Source of the DNA: Lojkania enalia
Taxonomy: Eukaryota; Ascomycota; Dothideomycetes; Pleosporales
NCBI GenBank assembly: GCA_010094045.1
Contig: ML986710.1
Coordinates: 1 to 64,000, forward strand
Reading direction: 5' to 3'
DNA: 64,000 bases
Part shown: piece after piece, positions 44,757 to 55,233 of the stretch
Layout of the letters: each line of letters opens with the position of its first letter
Position numbering within the stretch: the stretch's first letter is position 1
Program-made: the position numbers and the translations under genes
The notes under the pieces: generated by a model
What the model was told of the DNA's origin: nothing
Seen by the model: only the letters and a program-made list of their open reading frames with translations
The model's database searches: none

Positions 44757-45400
44757 TGAGGCTTGGTTTTGCATCGGATTCCTCCTGTTAACCTTTGCCT
44801 TTCTAACATACGCATATTCATCGAATACTGTCTCTACCTCTGGCTGCCCCTAATTCCAGAAACTCTTGATCCACAAGAACCCTCATATTCGGGCACTTTC
44901 CGTGTTCTTCTTCGTCGTCATCTGCATCTGTACTATCTGTAATATCTTTAATGAGAACCCTTTTCCAACATAGAGCCATAGTCGTAGGCCAAGAACTTTC
45001 AGCTTTTAGCTAGTTGTTCTTCCTTGCAGTGGCTTTTGTCTCCGGGGAGCCCATATTTGCGCGTGACTTTGGGGTTTGGAACGGCAGTTGGATTGCACAA
45101 ATGGCTAAAATAACACTAAATGCTCCGACCTTGGAAGCACTTGTACCGCTTTGAACACAATATATTGGAATAGACTTTGGTTGAGATGTAAATTAGCGCT
45201 AGGGTAAGGCTCGGTCATCTGCCACGCATTATCTTTGCGACGTAGATGAGCTACTCGACCCACTACTGTTCCACGTACGAGAAGCTTGTACCGGCAGGCT
45301 CAGATAATTTCCTTCTCTCGCTAAACCTGCTGTACCCCAATACGAACCCTGCATTTAGAGACAAGTGGATCCCTTGGCCGTATAGACAGCCGCTCTGGAC
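44757..45400. other. AT-rich spacer between inverted element copies
   Basis: No gene recognised. The stretch separates inverted copies 2 and 3 of the short TG...CA element. Confidence 0.4.
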
Positions 45401-45550
45401 TGTCATACGTTTCTACTATCCTATTATAGTTGGTCTGTTTTTCAGTCCTATATAGTCTCGCCATTGCCAGCCTCTAGCTAGGCAGGCCACTTAACCTCTT
45501 TCAATACATCAATATTTGCCTCAGCAATTGATGCTGCCTGATACCCGACA
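45401..45550 (+). mobile_element. Short TG...CA element, copy 3
   Basis: This 150 bp element begins TGTCATACG and ends TACCCGACA. It is flanked by a perfect 5 bp duplication TGGAC (45396-45400 and 45551-45555). The interior matches copy 1 and the reverse complement of copies 2 and 4. Confidence 0.88.
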
Positions 45551-45736
45551 TGGACTTGAAGAGGGGTTCTTGGTGACGGGGTATACCTGACGTAGAAGCA
45601 ACAATCCCTATTGCATAATAGAAGGGACAAGCTGAGACCGAGTTCCATGGGATTTTATACGAACTTTGGTCAGGTGTTCGACTAGTTAATCTTTTGCAGC
45701 AATCCTATCTCCAGCCCGTCTATTGTTTGGAGGCAT

Positions 45737-45907
45737 ATGTCCGTGAAATTTACTGATTGGTGGCTCCATAAGTCTCTCGCGGAGACTTTGCTGGAAATCG
45801 AGCACTTCGCACTTGAAATCATGGCGAAGGATGTTTTCGCAATCCAAGATTCTCCAACTAATTCCGATGTCCTCATACTCATCCCTCTCATCTTCATCCT
45901 CGTTTAG
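45737..45907 (+). other. Short open frame of 56 codons, unrecognised
   Basis: An ATG frame reads MSVKFTDWWLHKSLAETLLE and continues with balanced composition to a hydrophobic end (VLILIPLIFILV). It may be a remnant of a decayed gene, lying between element copy 3 and repeat copy B. I could not join it to another exon. Confidence 0.2.
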
Positions 45908-46001
45908 CTTGGATTCTGGCGTATTTGAGCTGGATTTTTACTAAGTATTCAATTAATAGCCTCTTGGACCGTCCCGAGATCGAATACTACTATTCTATGT
46001 A

Positions 46002-46224
46002 ATGGGGATTCGGCGAGTCTGCCGAGTACGATTTCCTACTACTCTACGGCGGCAAGTTATCCGGTTGCAGGTTGCATCGGATACTGCCGCACGATATCAA
46101 ATTACGCCAGATATCAGCCGATATACCCTTTTTCTATGTACATAAATGTGGCCTGCTGGCCATCCTCAATCAAGCAGTTCAGTTCCTTATCTCCCTCCTT
46201 GAGACAAGATTCGCCTCTCACCAA
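46002..46224 (+). repeat. Dispersed ~200 bp repeat, copy B (inverted to copy A)
   Basis: This copy starts ATGGGGATTCGGCGAGTC on the plus strand and ends in the GAGACAAGATTCGCCTCTCACC block. It matches the reverse complement of 44314-44510. It retains protein-level similarity to copy A, mostly by synonymous or conservative change. Confidence 0.65.
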
Positions 46225-46368
46225 CATTCTAAGCTTGGAGTCCAGAATGTTATTAAGATTTTTTGGTTAAGTAAGGCCCTAGTACTTGTCTCTCCCTTAT
46301 TTTGCCACGCCCCTCTCGAGAGCCGTCAAATATTCTCGTTGGTGATCTTGAATATACCGGTAGCTTCC

Positions 46369-46794
46369 TCAAGTAGACGTAGGGTGATAAGGCCATAACT
46401 GAACTGTTAATCTCTTTTCGTACTCAAACTTAATTATGAGGGATGTGCGTAATGAGATTCGAATTCCATCGAGGATTTGGCACGCCAATTCGCTATCCTC
46501 GGCGCTGTAAGTTATAGGCTGCGATGGGTCCTGTGGATTGACCCCGGCAATGAGCTTGGACTTATCGAAACTGAATTTCAAGTGCTGAAGGGGAATATGT
46601 CCGATGTATTTGACCTCATTCTGAAGGTGAGATTCAATGATCTTGAGGACTATTTGAGCGTCCCATTCCTTCTGTTCTTTGAAATTTGGTAAGCGGACAC
46701 CTTTCGGGCCGCATATCTCCTCTCTTTCAAGCCCCCAATCGAAGCTATTTCGAGTATCTTCGGATTCGTCAGCCGTTTTAGCACTTGTTATTGA
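46369..46794 (-). other. Open frame of 141 codons without a start codon, unrecognised
   Basis: The minus-strand frame is open from 46794 to its stop at 46369 but has no ATG. It reads protein-like throughout (TRNSFDWGLEREEICGPKG, PNFKEQKEWDAQIVLKIIES, LACQILDGIRISL). It may be the last exon of a gene whose 5' part is lost, or a transposon-derived fragment. No family is recognised. Confidence 0.3.
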
Positions 46795-47328
46795 TTATTT
46801 GGCGAAAGGAAGAGACGAATAGGGCTCTTAGGCCTTGGACTTATGTACTTACTCTTGGACTGTATTCCCACGGCATAATAGATATCGATGCCTGCCAAAA
46901 AAATAACTCAAACATGTTTCAGTGTTATATGCCCGCCATAGCGGCCATTGGTTGGGGCGAGTCGAAAAGTGCGGAGGCTGGCACGATTAGGGAAGGAATT
47001 GGTGAAGTTTTGAGGCGAAGCGGTAAGGTAAGGCCAAAATCTTCGAGTAGAGACATATTTAAATGAGTTGCCTGGACTCCCAGTCTGATGTCTGTATGGG
47101 AAAGCGATATAGGGTGATGCCTGAAACATGGACTTTGAACAATTAATAAGGTAGAGACCACCCTTCCGCATTTGAGAATGTTATTGAATCTAGGTAATGG
47201 GAGAGAAATTGGCGCCCTTCACTTATGGAAGCGTCGGGAAAGGGGAATTAAAACATAATTATTTGGAAGTGTAGTTGGGGTGGTGATTGGATGCTCAGAA
47301 GGAGTGTTGGATTGAGCTCTTATCGATA
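46795..47328. other. Spacer left of the pogo-type element
   Basis: A minus-strand frame at 46908-47171 is open but unrecognised. No secure gene. Confidence 0.35.
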
Positions 47329-47375
47329 ACGTAAGCCACCACTTTGTGCACGGCCCCACATCGTGCACGTTTTTG
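47329..47375. repeat. Left terminal inverted repeat of the pogo-type element
   Basis: The sequence starts ACGTAAGCCACCACTTTG and ends CGTGCACGTTTTTG. It pairs with the reverse complement of the right end with four mismatches. Confidence 0.88.
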
Positions 47376-47459
47376 GCATGTTCCACCCACATCGTTTTGA
47401 GGCTGTAGAGCTCCATATATATTGAAATATCACGAGATTTTTTAGAGGAGAGCTCTATA

Positions 47460-49362
47460 GAGCTTAGAGACTTGATTGGCGCATAAAAATTTATTTGAAT
47501 CGCGCAGGGAGGTTGATTATTCGCCCCCGGCTTAATGTAGCTATAATAGGCGCCACCTCTTTATCTGATGTATTATCAACATTAATAAGCTCTATAGGCT
47601 AAGCTGCAGCTTTAAGGCTTTTACTATTGCCTTTTTTGGATAATTTAAAGTCTTGTTGGAGTTGTTTTTAAGCTGCTCTAGTAGTTTTCTGCTCCTCGCG
47701 CGCAGCAGCCTTTTCAAGCTACTATTACTAGCGGGCCTCCTTTACAATAGCTCGCGATTGACATCTCTTATCAAGCTGCTGCTTCTTCTCCTTCTTCTTT
47801 TAGTCTCGTATAATTGCTTGCTGGGATTTTTAGTGTTGTAGCTCTATTACTTTGGCGTTATTTTACTCCTAACGCTCGCGAGCTTCTTAAATCTTTGTAG
47901 GCGACCAAAAGACGGCACCACCATCATACTGCTCAGGTGCTTTAAGTAGTAGAGGTTTACTACACTGGCGACGCTTCTTCTCATTAATAAGAGCCTCTCT
48001 AAGGCGTTGATTTTCATGCTCTAATAGAGTTTTTTATACAGAGATGTGGTGGATTATCTTACTAAGCTTCTTTAAGTCTTATATATAGATATCTTATATA
48101 GTTTTCTTAAGGAGAGCCTATATTTTGCGCCAATTAGAAGCACTGAGTATAGAGCTACTAGAATCGTCGCTACTATCTCTACTATCTCTCTAAGAGTCTT
48201 ATATATTAAACCTCTTAAGTATCGCGTTAGGATTAAATGGCGAGAGTCCTGTACAGGCAAAAGCTGATAGAATTGTCTTCTTTATAAATGAGGTGTTCTA
48301 GGCCTTCCAGAATAATTAAAAAAAGTCTCTCTTTATAATAGCTGTTAGCCCTTAGCTAGTATTTATGAAATCTATAAGTTTATTAGTATATGCAGTACTC
48401 AGAGGCTTAAAGAAGCAGATATCGAGTGGTTGTAACGTATAAGTTGAATAAGGAGGGTATATAGTAAGCAGAATTTTATTCTTATTGCAGAAATTGATAA
48501 AATCTATAGATATATAAGAGTTATAGCCATCTAGGATAAGCAATCGATATTATTAGCGTACTTTTACTTTTGTCTCGCGATTAAACACCTGAATAAGCTA
48601 TTATAAGCCTAGCTTATTATTTGTCCAGCCTATAGGAGAGATAGTAAAGAAAGTTTCATACTTTAAAGGATTAAAATCTTATAGCTATAAGTCTTATAGC
48701 TTATCTGTACCAGTCTAATAAATCAGAGATAGCTTTAGAGAGCTTCTATCAGCGCAAATATAGGCTATTGTTGTTATCCACTCGCGATTGCCATCCTGTA
48801 GTGTTACTCTAAGCTTGCTACTCTTATAGAGCTGTTGAGAGAAGATTCTTTTTATCCTACTTACGATTCTAATTAAGAAACCCTTCTCATCTATATTGTA
48901 TATTTGTGCTGCCTAGATATTATATTGATCGATTTTTTTGCGTAAAAGCTTAAAGTATAGTATATAATTAAAGGTACTATCAGCTCGTCGATGTTTTAAG
49001 TTAATGCCGATTGTCCAGTACGAAATAAGGTGGTCTGCGTGGCGGGCGACAAAGCGATCAGTCTAATTTTTACCTGCTAGCTTTCCAGCTATAGAGCTTG
49101 CAAAATTGCGTATCATCTCTCTTAAAGGAGGTAGACCTCTCTTACAAAGCTTATTAATATATTCTATAAGCTCAGTTTCCTGCCTAGTGTTAAGTAATCT
49201 CTTTGTATTGTTCCCCTCCTCTATAGAGCGCGTAACGCGTCGATGCCGGCGCAAGAGCGTAGATCGGTTAACATTGAAGCGGCGGGCAACTTCTGTATAC
49301 GAAAAAGGTTCTCCTAATCCTAGCGATTCAATAGCTTCAATCGCAGCGTCGATATCTGCCAT
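47460..49362 (-). pseudogene. Degenerate pogo/Fot1 DDE transposase
   Basis: Reading starts at the ATG at 49362 (MADIDAAIEAIESLGLGEP). A psq/HTH DNA-binding segment follows (FSYTEVARRFNVNRSTLLRRH), then a CENP-B-like helix (RQETELIEYINKLCKRGLPP). The catalytic core is recognisable by YNIDEKGFLI (first Asp), LILDGYNSYISIDFINFC (second Asp) and LQPLDICFFKPLSTAY (third Asp). The C-terminal tail is coiled and Lys/Glu/Gln-rich. Many in-frame TAA and TAG codons interrupt it, often where Gln is expected (for example KI-stop-EARER-stop near 47900), as RIP would leave. The left boundary is approximate. It cannot encode an active protein. Confidence 0.85.
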
Positions 49363-49404
49363 ATTGGCTGAGTTATTTGGCGTTGAGTTGTTGGCATTGA
49401 TTTT

Positions 49405-49451
49405 CAAAAACGTGCACGAAGTGGGGGCGTGCACGAAGTGGTGGATTACGT
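49405..49451. repeat. Right terminal inverted repeat of the pogo-type element
   Basis: On the minus strand the sequence starts ACGTAATCCACCACTTCG. It contains two GTGCACGAAGTGG-type direct repeats. Confidence 0.88.
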
Positions 49452-49453
49452 TA

Positions 49454-52400
49454 ATGAACTCTGGTTTGTGCATCAATTCCCTTCCAACTATTTTCAACAT
49501 AGCACCACAAAACGAAATCAGATATAGTCGAGTAGCATCACGATGCCTCCCATTCGAAAATGCGGAATATCCAAGTTTAGATCAAGTAGATGAATGGTGA
49601 AAGAAAGAATGACCCGTCCACCGCGTTGGCTACAAAGGATGTAAGGAATAAATTGGAATCTTAGTGTTGGTTATTGTTCTAATTATTGCTAAAGCTCTAA
49701 TTATGTGATACAAGAATTGATAGACCTGGACTACCCTCATGGCCGACGCTCTGCGGAGTGCGTAGCACCAGCCTCACGCTGGTTCCCAACGCACTTGCCG
49801 AGCCGCATCCCCACTTGTTCCCAGCTCACACGTGCGATCATGACCAGCCCCTCCAGCACGCTACACGCCGCCATGATCGAGCGATCTGAGCCCATCGCCG
49901 ATTATTCGCAGTACCAGACATTGTTACCAATCCGCGCCTTCGTTACAACCTCTAAGAAGATTCTTCCTCGAGTCGCGCCTGTCTCCTGTCGATCATACGG
50001 GAATAGGCTTCGGTTGTTAATTTTTGGTTTGGAGACAGCTCGGAAGCCGGCGGATGGGAGCATAATGCTGATACGGAAGGCTAGATTGGGGAGGGATAGG
50101 GAGCAAGATGTCATGTCACATGTACAATCTTCCCGAAGGAGGCCTAGCGGTGTTAATTGTTGTACTTTGTTACTACGGCACACTGTTCCTTCTGTGCCTT
50201 ATCTGCTATCGCTCACTTCCTGAATAAGGAATAATTTTCCCCTACGTACGTCGCCGAAATGCTCGGGCTAATCTCCTCTGCATTAGAAAGTATTAGCGAA
50301 TATTGGGCACCGCAACCCGTCGCAATTCTACTCAGACAATACTTTCCAATCTACGATTCTACCTTAGCGTTAGATAGGCTTGGAACGGCTCGCCTCGCAT
50401 TTCAGTGCCTTTGATGGTTCTCATCATGGTATTATCTAGCAGAAGTTGATAACCCTTAAAGTTTACGGCTCCCCATTACCACCGAAGATTTCTAGACTTC
50501 TCACATAAACCTTCCTACTGTACATTCGCCAATAAGACACTTAGTTCCAACTTTTACCGCAATGAACCATTAGACTCGGCATATCTCATGTTTCTTTGAA
50601 GTGGCCTAAGGAACAACAATTATCTGGAACACCTTAAGATCACCATCTCACAAGGCTTCCAATATATGCACCAATCTGGCCTATTAGGTGAGACGTGTGT
50701 CATTCATCGCTCACACCCGATTAGTCCTGGTATACACACCACGTCAAATTTTTACAAGATTACTTGTATCGCAGCCTTGGAATTCAACCTGGGCTAGTAA
50801 AAGCGCCTTGAACTTTAATTCTCGGCCTACGTAGCCGCCAAAAGGATTCTCAACTATCCCCCGCTAGCACGCATGCCACACTAAGCTAAACTCCCCTATT
50901 CGTAGGCCCAAACTCTCAGATGATCGGCAGCAATATACATGGTCCCAATTCACCAAAAAATACTTTGCTTCGACCCATAACAACGCTCTACAATTATCCC
51001 TTTCCATCCTAGCGCCGCATTATGGACCAAACCCTCCTAGAAAATGTAACTTTTCATGTCTCCACAACCCTTCCAACAACCGTTGCGGACCCTTAGCCAC
51101 CAAAACCTCTATATAAGCAGTGGCAAACTCCGTCCGCGTGGTCGCAACCGCGGTAGTGAATACACAGACCGACGCGCAAACACTCCCGTATGCTCCACCG
51201 GCGGAGCACCAACTAGCCAATCACCCCCTCGCCGCACTATTCCTTCCCGCAGAACGCCTGATTCACGGCATGTATTCCGGCGCGAGAAAAACCCCAACGT
51301 TTGTGCGTTGACGATCTACACCGTGCATAGCCGAGAAGCCATTCATACATGACTGTCCACTCGGCCCCGTTCCAGCCTCCACCCAAAGTCAGGAATCCGG
51401 TCGGCATTCTCTCCCGCGGCGAAGTTGCCCAGCCAATCATATCCCCGCTTGCAAACCTCACACTTCGATTGATATAGGTATGCGCACCGCAATAATGTGT
51501 TGACACCAATCAACCCTTTCAACATACCCCTTCCTAGACCCTTGCACAAGATCGTCTAGGGGTGACCCGTTCGGTAAGTATGACAGCTGAATGCGTTTCT
51601 GTGACCAACGGCTGGGGAACTAGAAGAGAAAGTATGATGAGGGCATTGCATGCTTCTCGTGACTCTACATGCTTTATTGCTGTGGAGAATATGTCGAGCG
51701 CTTGAGATCCGAATGTCCCCTTTTATCGGAAAAATGACCCGTGTGAGGATGCTGAATTGGACTCTAGTCTAGTTTATCGTTGTGTAGCCAACAACTAGGG
51801 AAGAGTTGCCAATGCTTATCCGAGACCCTTATGAGACGCACAACCTCATACACGCAATCACTTTGAGCTAGAAAAAAAAAAAAAAAGGTTGTAATTAATG
51901 GTGATTGTTATCATTCCAAGCCTCTTCCTAGAAGGCTTCGAGATCCCACTATCTACGGCTGCGGACCTAGAGTCGCATTAATTAGGCCTCGTAAGCAATC
52001 CTTTCTAGTCGCTGCCATTAATAAATCACATCTCCACTCGCATCAGCCGTTGGCGAGGCGCTGGAGAAAACTTCCCTAGTCCACTTATTTCTCATTGTTT
52101 CTGCGCTCCTAACACTCCATGCGCCAAATCCATTGGATCAATCAGGGCCTATGTTATAATTCTACACAGGCACCCCCTGTCTCTTGCTAATCATACAAAT
52201 GAAAGCCCTCATAATCATAAATTCGTGACCACTAAGACATTAATCGGCATGAGCAGTCTGGTATCGTGATGGAAGAAATTAAATGAAAATACAAGAATCG
52301 AATTAAGAAAATTTGTTGGTTGGAAATTGGGGAAGGGGTCGGAAAACTTTTGGGCAGTGTGCTTCGTCTCATTGACGTGTATTAAGTAATTGTCAATCGT

Positions 52401-52487
52401 AGAGCGAGTAGCTGTCCGCCTATTGTGTTGAGTAGGCACGGATGGAGAGAGCATTGAGGCCCGCCCGGGTGAATTGGAAATGCCGGC
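49454..52487. other. Spacer between the transposon and the bZIP gene
   Basis: This 3 kb stretch holds several open frames of 60-170 codons (49705-50223 plus; 51237-51509 minus). None shows a domain or a splice-linked continuation. There is an A homopolymer near 51871-51886. The right part must hold the bZIP 3' region. A decayed gene around 51000-51600 is possible. Confidence 0.35.
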
Positions 52488-53453
52488 TCAGACATCCGAG
52501 TCTTCCATGTCATCATCTAGATTTTTTAAGAGCTCCAAACCGCCAAAATCTTCCTCATCATGCTTCCAGTTATTGTCTTCTCTAGGCATCGATTCTGAGG
52601 TGGTCGGTCGATCAAACGAACTCGATGGAGAACTTTGCGTCTGGCTCGGCTTGCGAGAGAGAGACGGGCTTCCGGCGGGTGGTCCTACACCAAGTAGGCC
52701 CCCGGCGCAGCGCGCCAAGTACTCGTCGACGGCCCAAAAGCCGCACCCGGCGTGGCGAAGGACTTCGTTCTTGAGACCAAGCACCTCCTCGCGAAGCATG
52801 GCAACATTCTCCTTCAAAGCTTTGTTCTTGCCGGAATATTCTCGGGCGCGGGATTCGAGGCCTTCGATGTAGGCCTTTTTGCGTTGGCGGCACTTGTGGG
52901 CGGCGACGCGGTTCTTCTCCAGGTGATTCTGGCGTGCCGAAGTGATGGTGAAGGGCACACCTTCTGACGTGTAGGCCTGGCTAACCTGTGGCTGAGACTT
53001 GGGCCTGCCTCGCTTCCGCTTCGGTTGTTGTGGGATAACTGTTTGCTGTGAGGAATGAGGGGCCGCCCCGTTTTGATTGGCCGAGGACCCCTCCTTGGAG
53101 ATTCGGCGTCGCTTTGGTGGGCAGCTGGCATCGCACTCATCGGAATGCTGCTCTGGAAATGACTGGTATGCCCGGTCGATTGGCCATGAAACTTCGTTTT
53201 GCAGCTGCTCGATGGGGATGGAGCTTTCTCGAATGCCACCATCGCGGAAAGGCTCGGCCGGGGAAAGCTCCTCAGGTGGGGTGATCTGGCCGTACCGCTC
53301 AATGGAAGCGCTCGTGAGTAGGGTAGGCGGAATGGAGTAGTTTTGAGCCTCGGAGCAGTATGGATTCCATTTCTCGAGGGGGGCCGTGTCTATGTTGTTG
53401 AGAGCGGCGAAGGTCTTGTCGGCCCAGTTGAAGTCAGCTGTGTCTCCCTCCAT
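52488..53453 (-). CDS. bZIP transcription factor, ATF/CREB-like
   Basis: This is a single-exon gene of 321 aa, a predicted nuclear DNA-binding protein. The basic region NHLEKNRVAAHKCRQRKK contains the N-x7-R signature, followed by a leucine-zipper helix (residues about 185-235: LESRAREYSGKNKALKENVA, LREEVLGLKNEV). A conserved CGFWAVDEYLAR segment follows. A basic RKRGRPKSQ patch of AT-hook type precedes the bZIP. The N-terminal half is Ser/Pro/Gln-rich and the C-terminus acidic (DDDMEDSDV), as in activation regions. The start is the ATG of MEGDTADFNW. The frame is open for 28 more codons upstream, encoding His and Tyr runs, but without ATG. Targets are unknown; relatives act in stress and development. 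Confidence 0.88.
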   Translation of the reverse strand: MEGDTADFNWADKTFAALNNIDTAPLEKWNPYCSEAQNYSIPPTLLTSASIERYGQITPPEELSPAEPFRDGGIRESSIPIEQLQNEVSWPIDRAYQSFPEQHSDECDASCPPKRRRISKEGSSANQNGAAPHSSQQTVIPQQPKRKRGRPKSQPQVSQAYTSEGVPFTITSARQNHLEKNRVAAHKCRQRKKAYIEGLESRAREYSGKNKALKENVAMLREEVLGLKNEVLRHAGCGFWAVDEYLARCAGGLLGVGPPAGSPSLSRKPSQTQSSPSSSFDRPTTSESMPREDNNWKHDEEDFGGLELLKNLDDDMEDSDV

Positions 53454-53473
53454 GGCTGCAGATGGGGAAGAGT

Positions 53474-53513
53474 AGTAGTAGTAGTAGTGGTGGTGGTGGT
53501 GGTGGTGGTGGTG
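53474..53513. repeat. Trinucleotide microsatellite in the bZIP leader
   Basis: On the plus strand an AGT/GTA run of about six units passes into a GTG run of about eight units. On the minus strand it lies just upstream of the bZIP start and would encode Tyr and His if translated. Confidence 0.85.
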
Positions 53514-55233
53514 AAGGAATTGGAAATTGAGGTGCAACCGGCGGGGAAGGACAATGGAGACGTAGATGGCGGGACGATGTTTGGGTGGTGGCAGCCAGAG
53601 TGCGGGGCACCTTAAATCGAAGCGCTGGGTGTGGCAACGTCACTACAAAGCAGAACAAGGGCTCTAGACATGGTAAGGCTGTGGGAAACTGAGCCGCGAG
53701 CCAAAACAAGAGCCAGAGCCAAAGACGGAGGCACAAATATGGCAAAGGTGTAGGTGGACAATGGATGCGGGAAAGCGTTCGCAGCAGGGGCAGGTGGGGA
53801 GTTATAAATGGCGCTGGGATAGGCTGGAAGAGTTGGCCGCCATGGGAAACGGCAGCAATGGGCAATCGCCATGGGAATCTGCGGAAATCGATGGTGACCT
53901 GCGTGCGATCGCCGATGCGGACTGCCCACATGATGTCACTCCAGCGCCCAGCCGTGGCTTGACCAATAGCGCGCCACCGCCGCCTGTGGCTTGCGCGCTC
54001 GGCTGCCGCGCCAGCGTCCGCATTGGGCCAGCGCGACATGGACAAACAGGATTTGTATTGCAGTCGCGGCAAGTGCTTTCCAACCCCCTAGCAACGTCGT
54101 CACTTGCTCTTCGGCTCCATTCCCTATCGTCCCTTACGCGATTGGCCGCGCAATTGCGACGAGCGCAACGCGCCTGCCCGACTCTTCCCCGCAACCTTCC
54201 ACGCATCTCCCGAAATAGGCGCGTGAAGAAACATGTCACGTATTTTCCTCCTAAGAAACGCCCTGGATCGATCCACAAAGCTACCTACCTACCCTGAACT
54301 CTCCTATAGCAATGGTAACCTGTAGCACGCTCCACAATGATGCATTTACACAACATGCACACCCACCCCGGCTCCTTTGCTCCACCACCCCTCATGCCTA
54401 TTATGTTGCCACCATTGTAAATCTCTTCTCGAAACACCAGGAAATGTCCCTCAAAAAAAAAAAAAAAAAAAAATCAAGGTGCGCACCTCAAGCCACGCAA
54501 TCAGCAAGCCGATGACTACCGGACTCGCTGCTGGCAATAAAATTCAGATCTTATCCCCCAGACAAAAACCGTGCCTGGAAGATTCTTGACCCCTCCAGCA
54601 ACGACGTCTTCCATTTTTGTCCGCGAAGGATCTCGGGTGTAGAGCGCGCGGAGACTGATTAATGACTTTTATGAGGTATTTGATCGAGCAGATCGCTGTC
54701 CTTGAGTTTTTGTTGTCTGGTATATAGCATGGGAAGCGGCCTTTGGATAGAATGGCGATGATAGCCTTCGTGAAGAACCGAAAGAATGCATGCCGCTATT
54801 TGGGTTTCTACGACGTTTGATTTAGTTCGCAGGCCGGGTGAGTTTCTCGCTACAGGTTTTCGACACGAGTTTCCTACCTTGGGCTGAGGCTGTTGGACAT
54901 TGGTGGAGGATGGGCATAATGGGCTGGAATGCACGTCTTAACCTTGTATAATGGCAATCTTTTAAAAAATTCACTTCATTTTTATAAATTTTCAATATCA
55001 TATTGACCCTCAAATCTTAAAACGTGAGACTGTAGGATGTTACTACTGGATGTCCCATATCCCTTGCTCACAATTTCATCTACCATGGTAGTCTTCTCAC
55101 TATTTTGCCATGAGCTATGTATAGGTTGTTACGGGAGGAAACCAAAACTGGGATATCTCTATAGGGCCCCCACTAAAAAAATATTTTACTACCGTACGCC
55201 TTCTTGCTCTCGCAGTCCCCCAGCCCCGTCTCC
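53514..55233. other. bZIP promoter and spacer
   Basis: This GC-rich promoter-like DNA with chance open frames on both strands is followed by an A homopolymer (about 54453-54472) and AT-rich sequence. No further gene was recognised. The right end must hold the 3' untranslated region of the large minus-strand gene. Confidence 0.4.

Larger units (their letters stand above)
47329..49451 (-). mobile_element. Fot1/pogo-type DNA transposon, degenerate
   Basis: This is a 2123 bp element with terminal inverted repeats of 47 bp (47329-47375 and 49405-49451) that differ at four positions. It is flanked by TA on both sides (47327-47328 and 49452-49453), the usual Tc1/mariner-pogo target. Each TIR carries two copies of a GTGCACG motif, a likely transposase-binding repeat. 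The interior encodes a decayed DDE transposase on the minus strand. Length and layout fit autonomous fungal pogo/Fot1 elements. Confidence 0.88.

Noticed and set aside
44602..45550. Copies 2 and 3 of the short element as the two LTRs of one retrotransposon
   Set aside because: They are in opposite orientation and each has its own different 5 bp duplication, so they are independent insertions.
47653..47841. Leu/Ser-rich plus-strand frame as a gene
   Set aside because: It is the complement of the Lys/Glu/Gln-rich transposase tail inside the pogo-type element.
49363..49500. Extension of the transposase frame upstream to 49500
   Set aside because: It runs through the terminal inverted repeat and out of the element, so the real start is inside at 49362.
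53434..54072. Minus-strand frame of 212 codons upstream of the bZIP gene
   Set aside because: It is out of frame with the bZIP, Pro/Ala/Leu-rich, and covers the promoter and microsatellite; no domain is seen.
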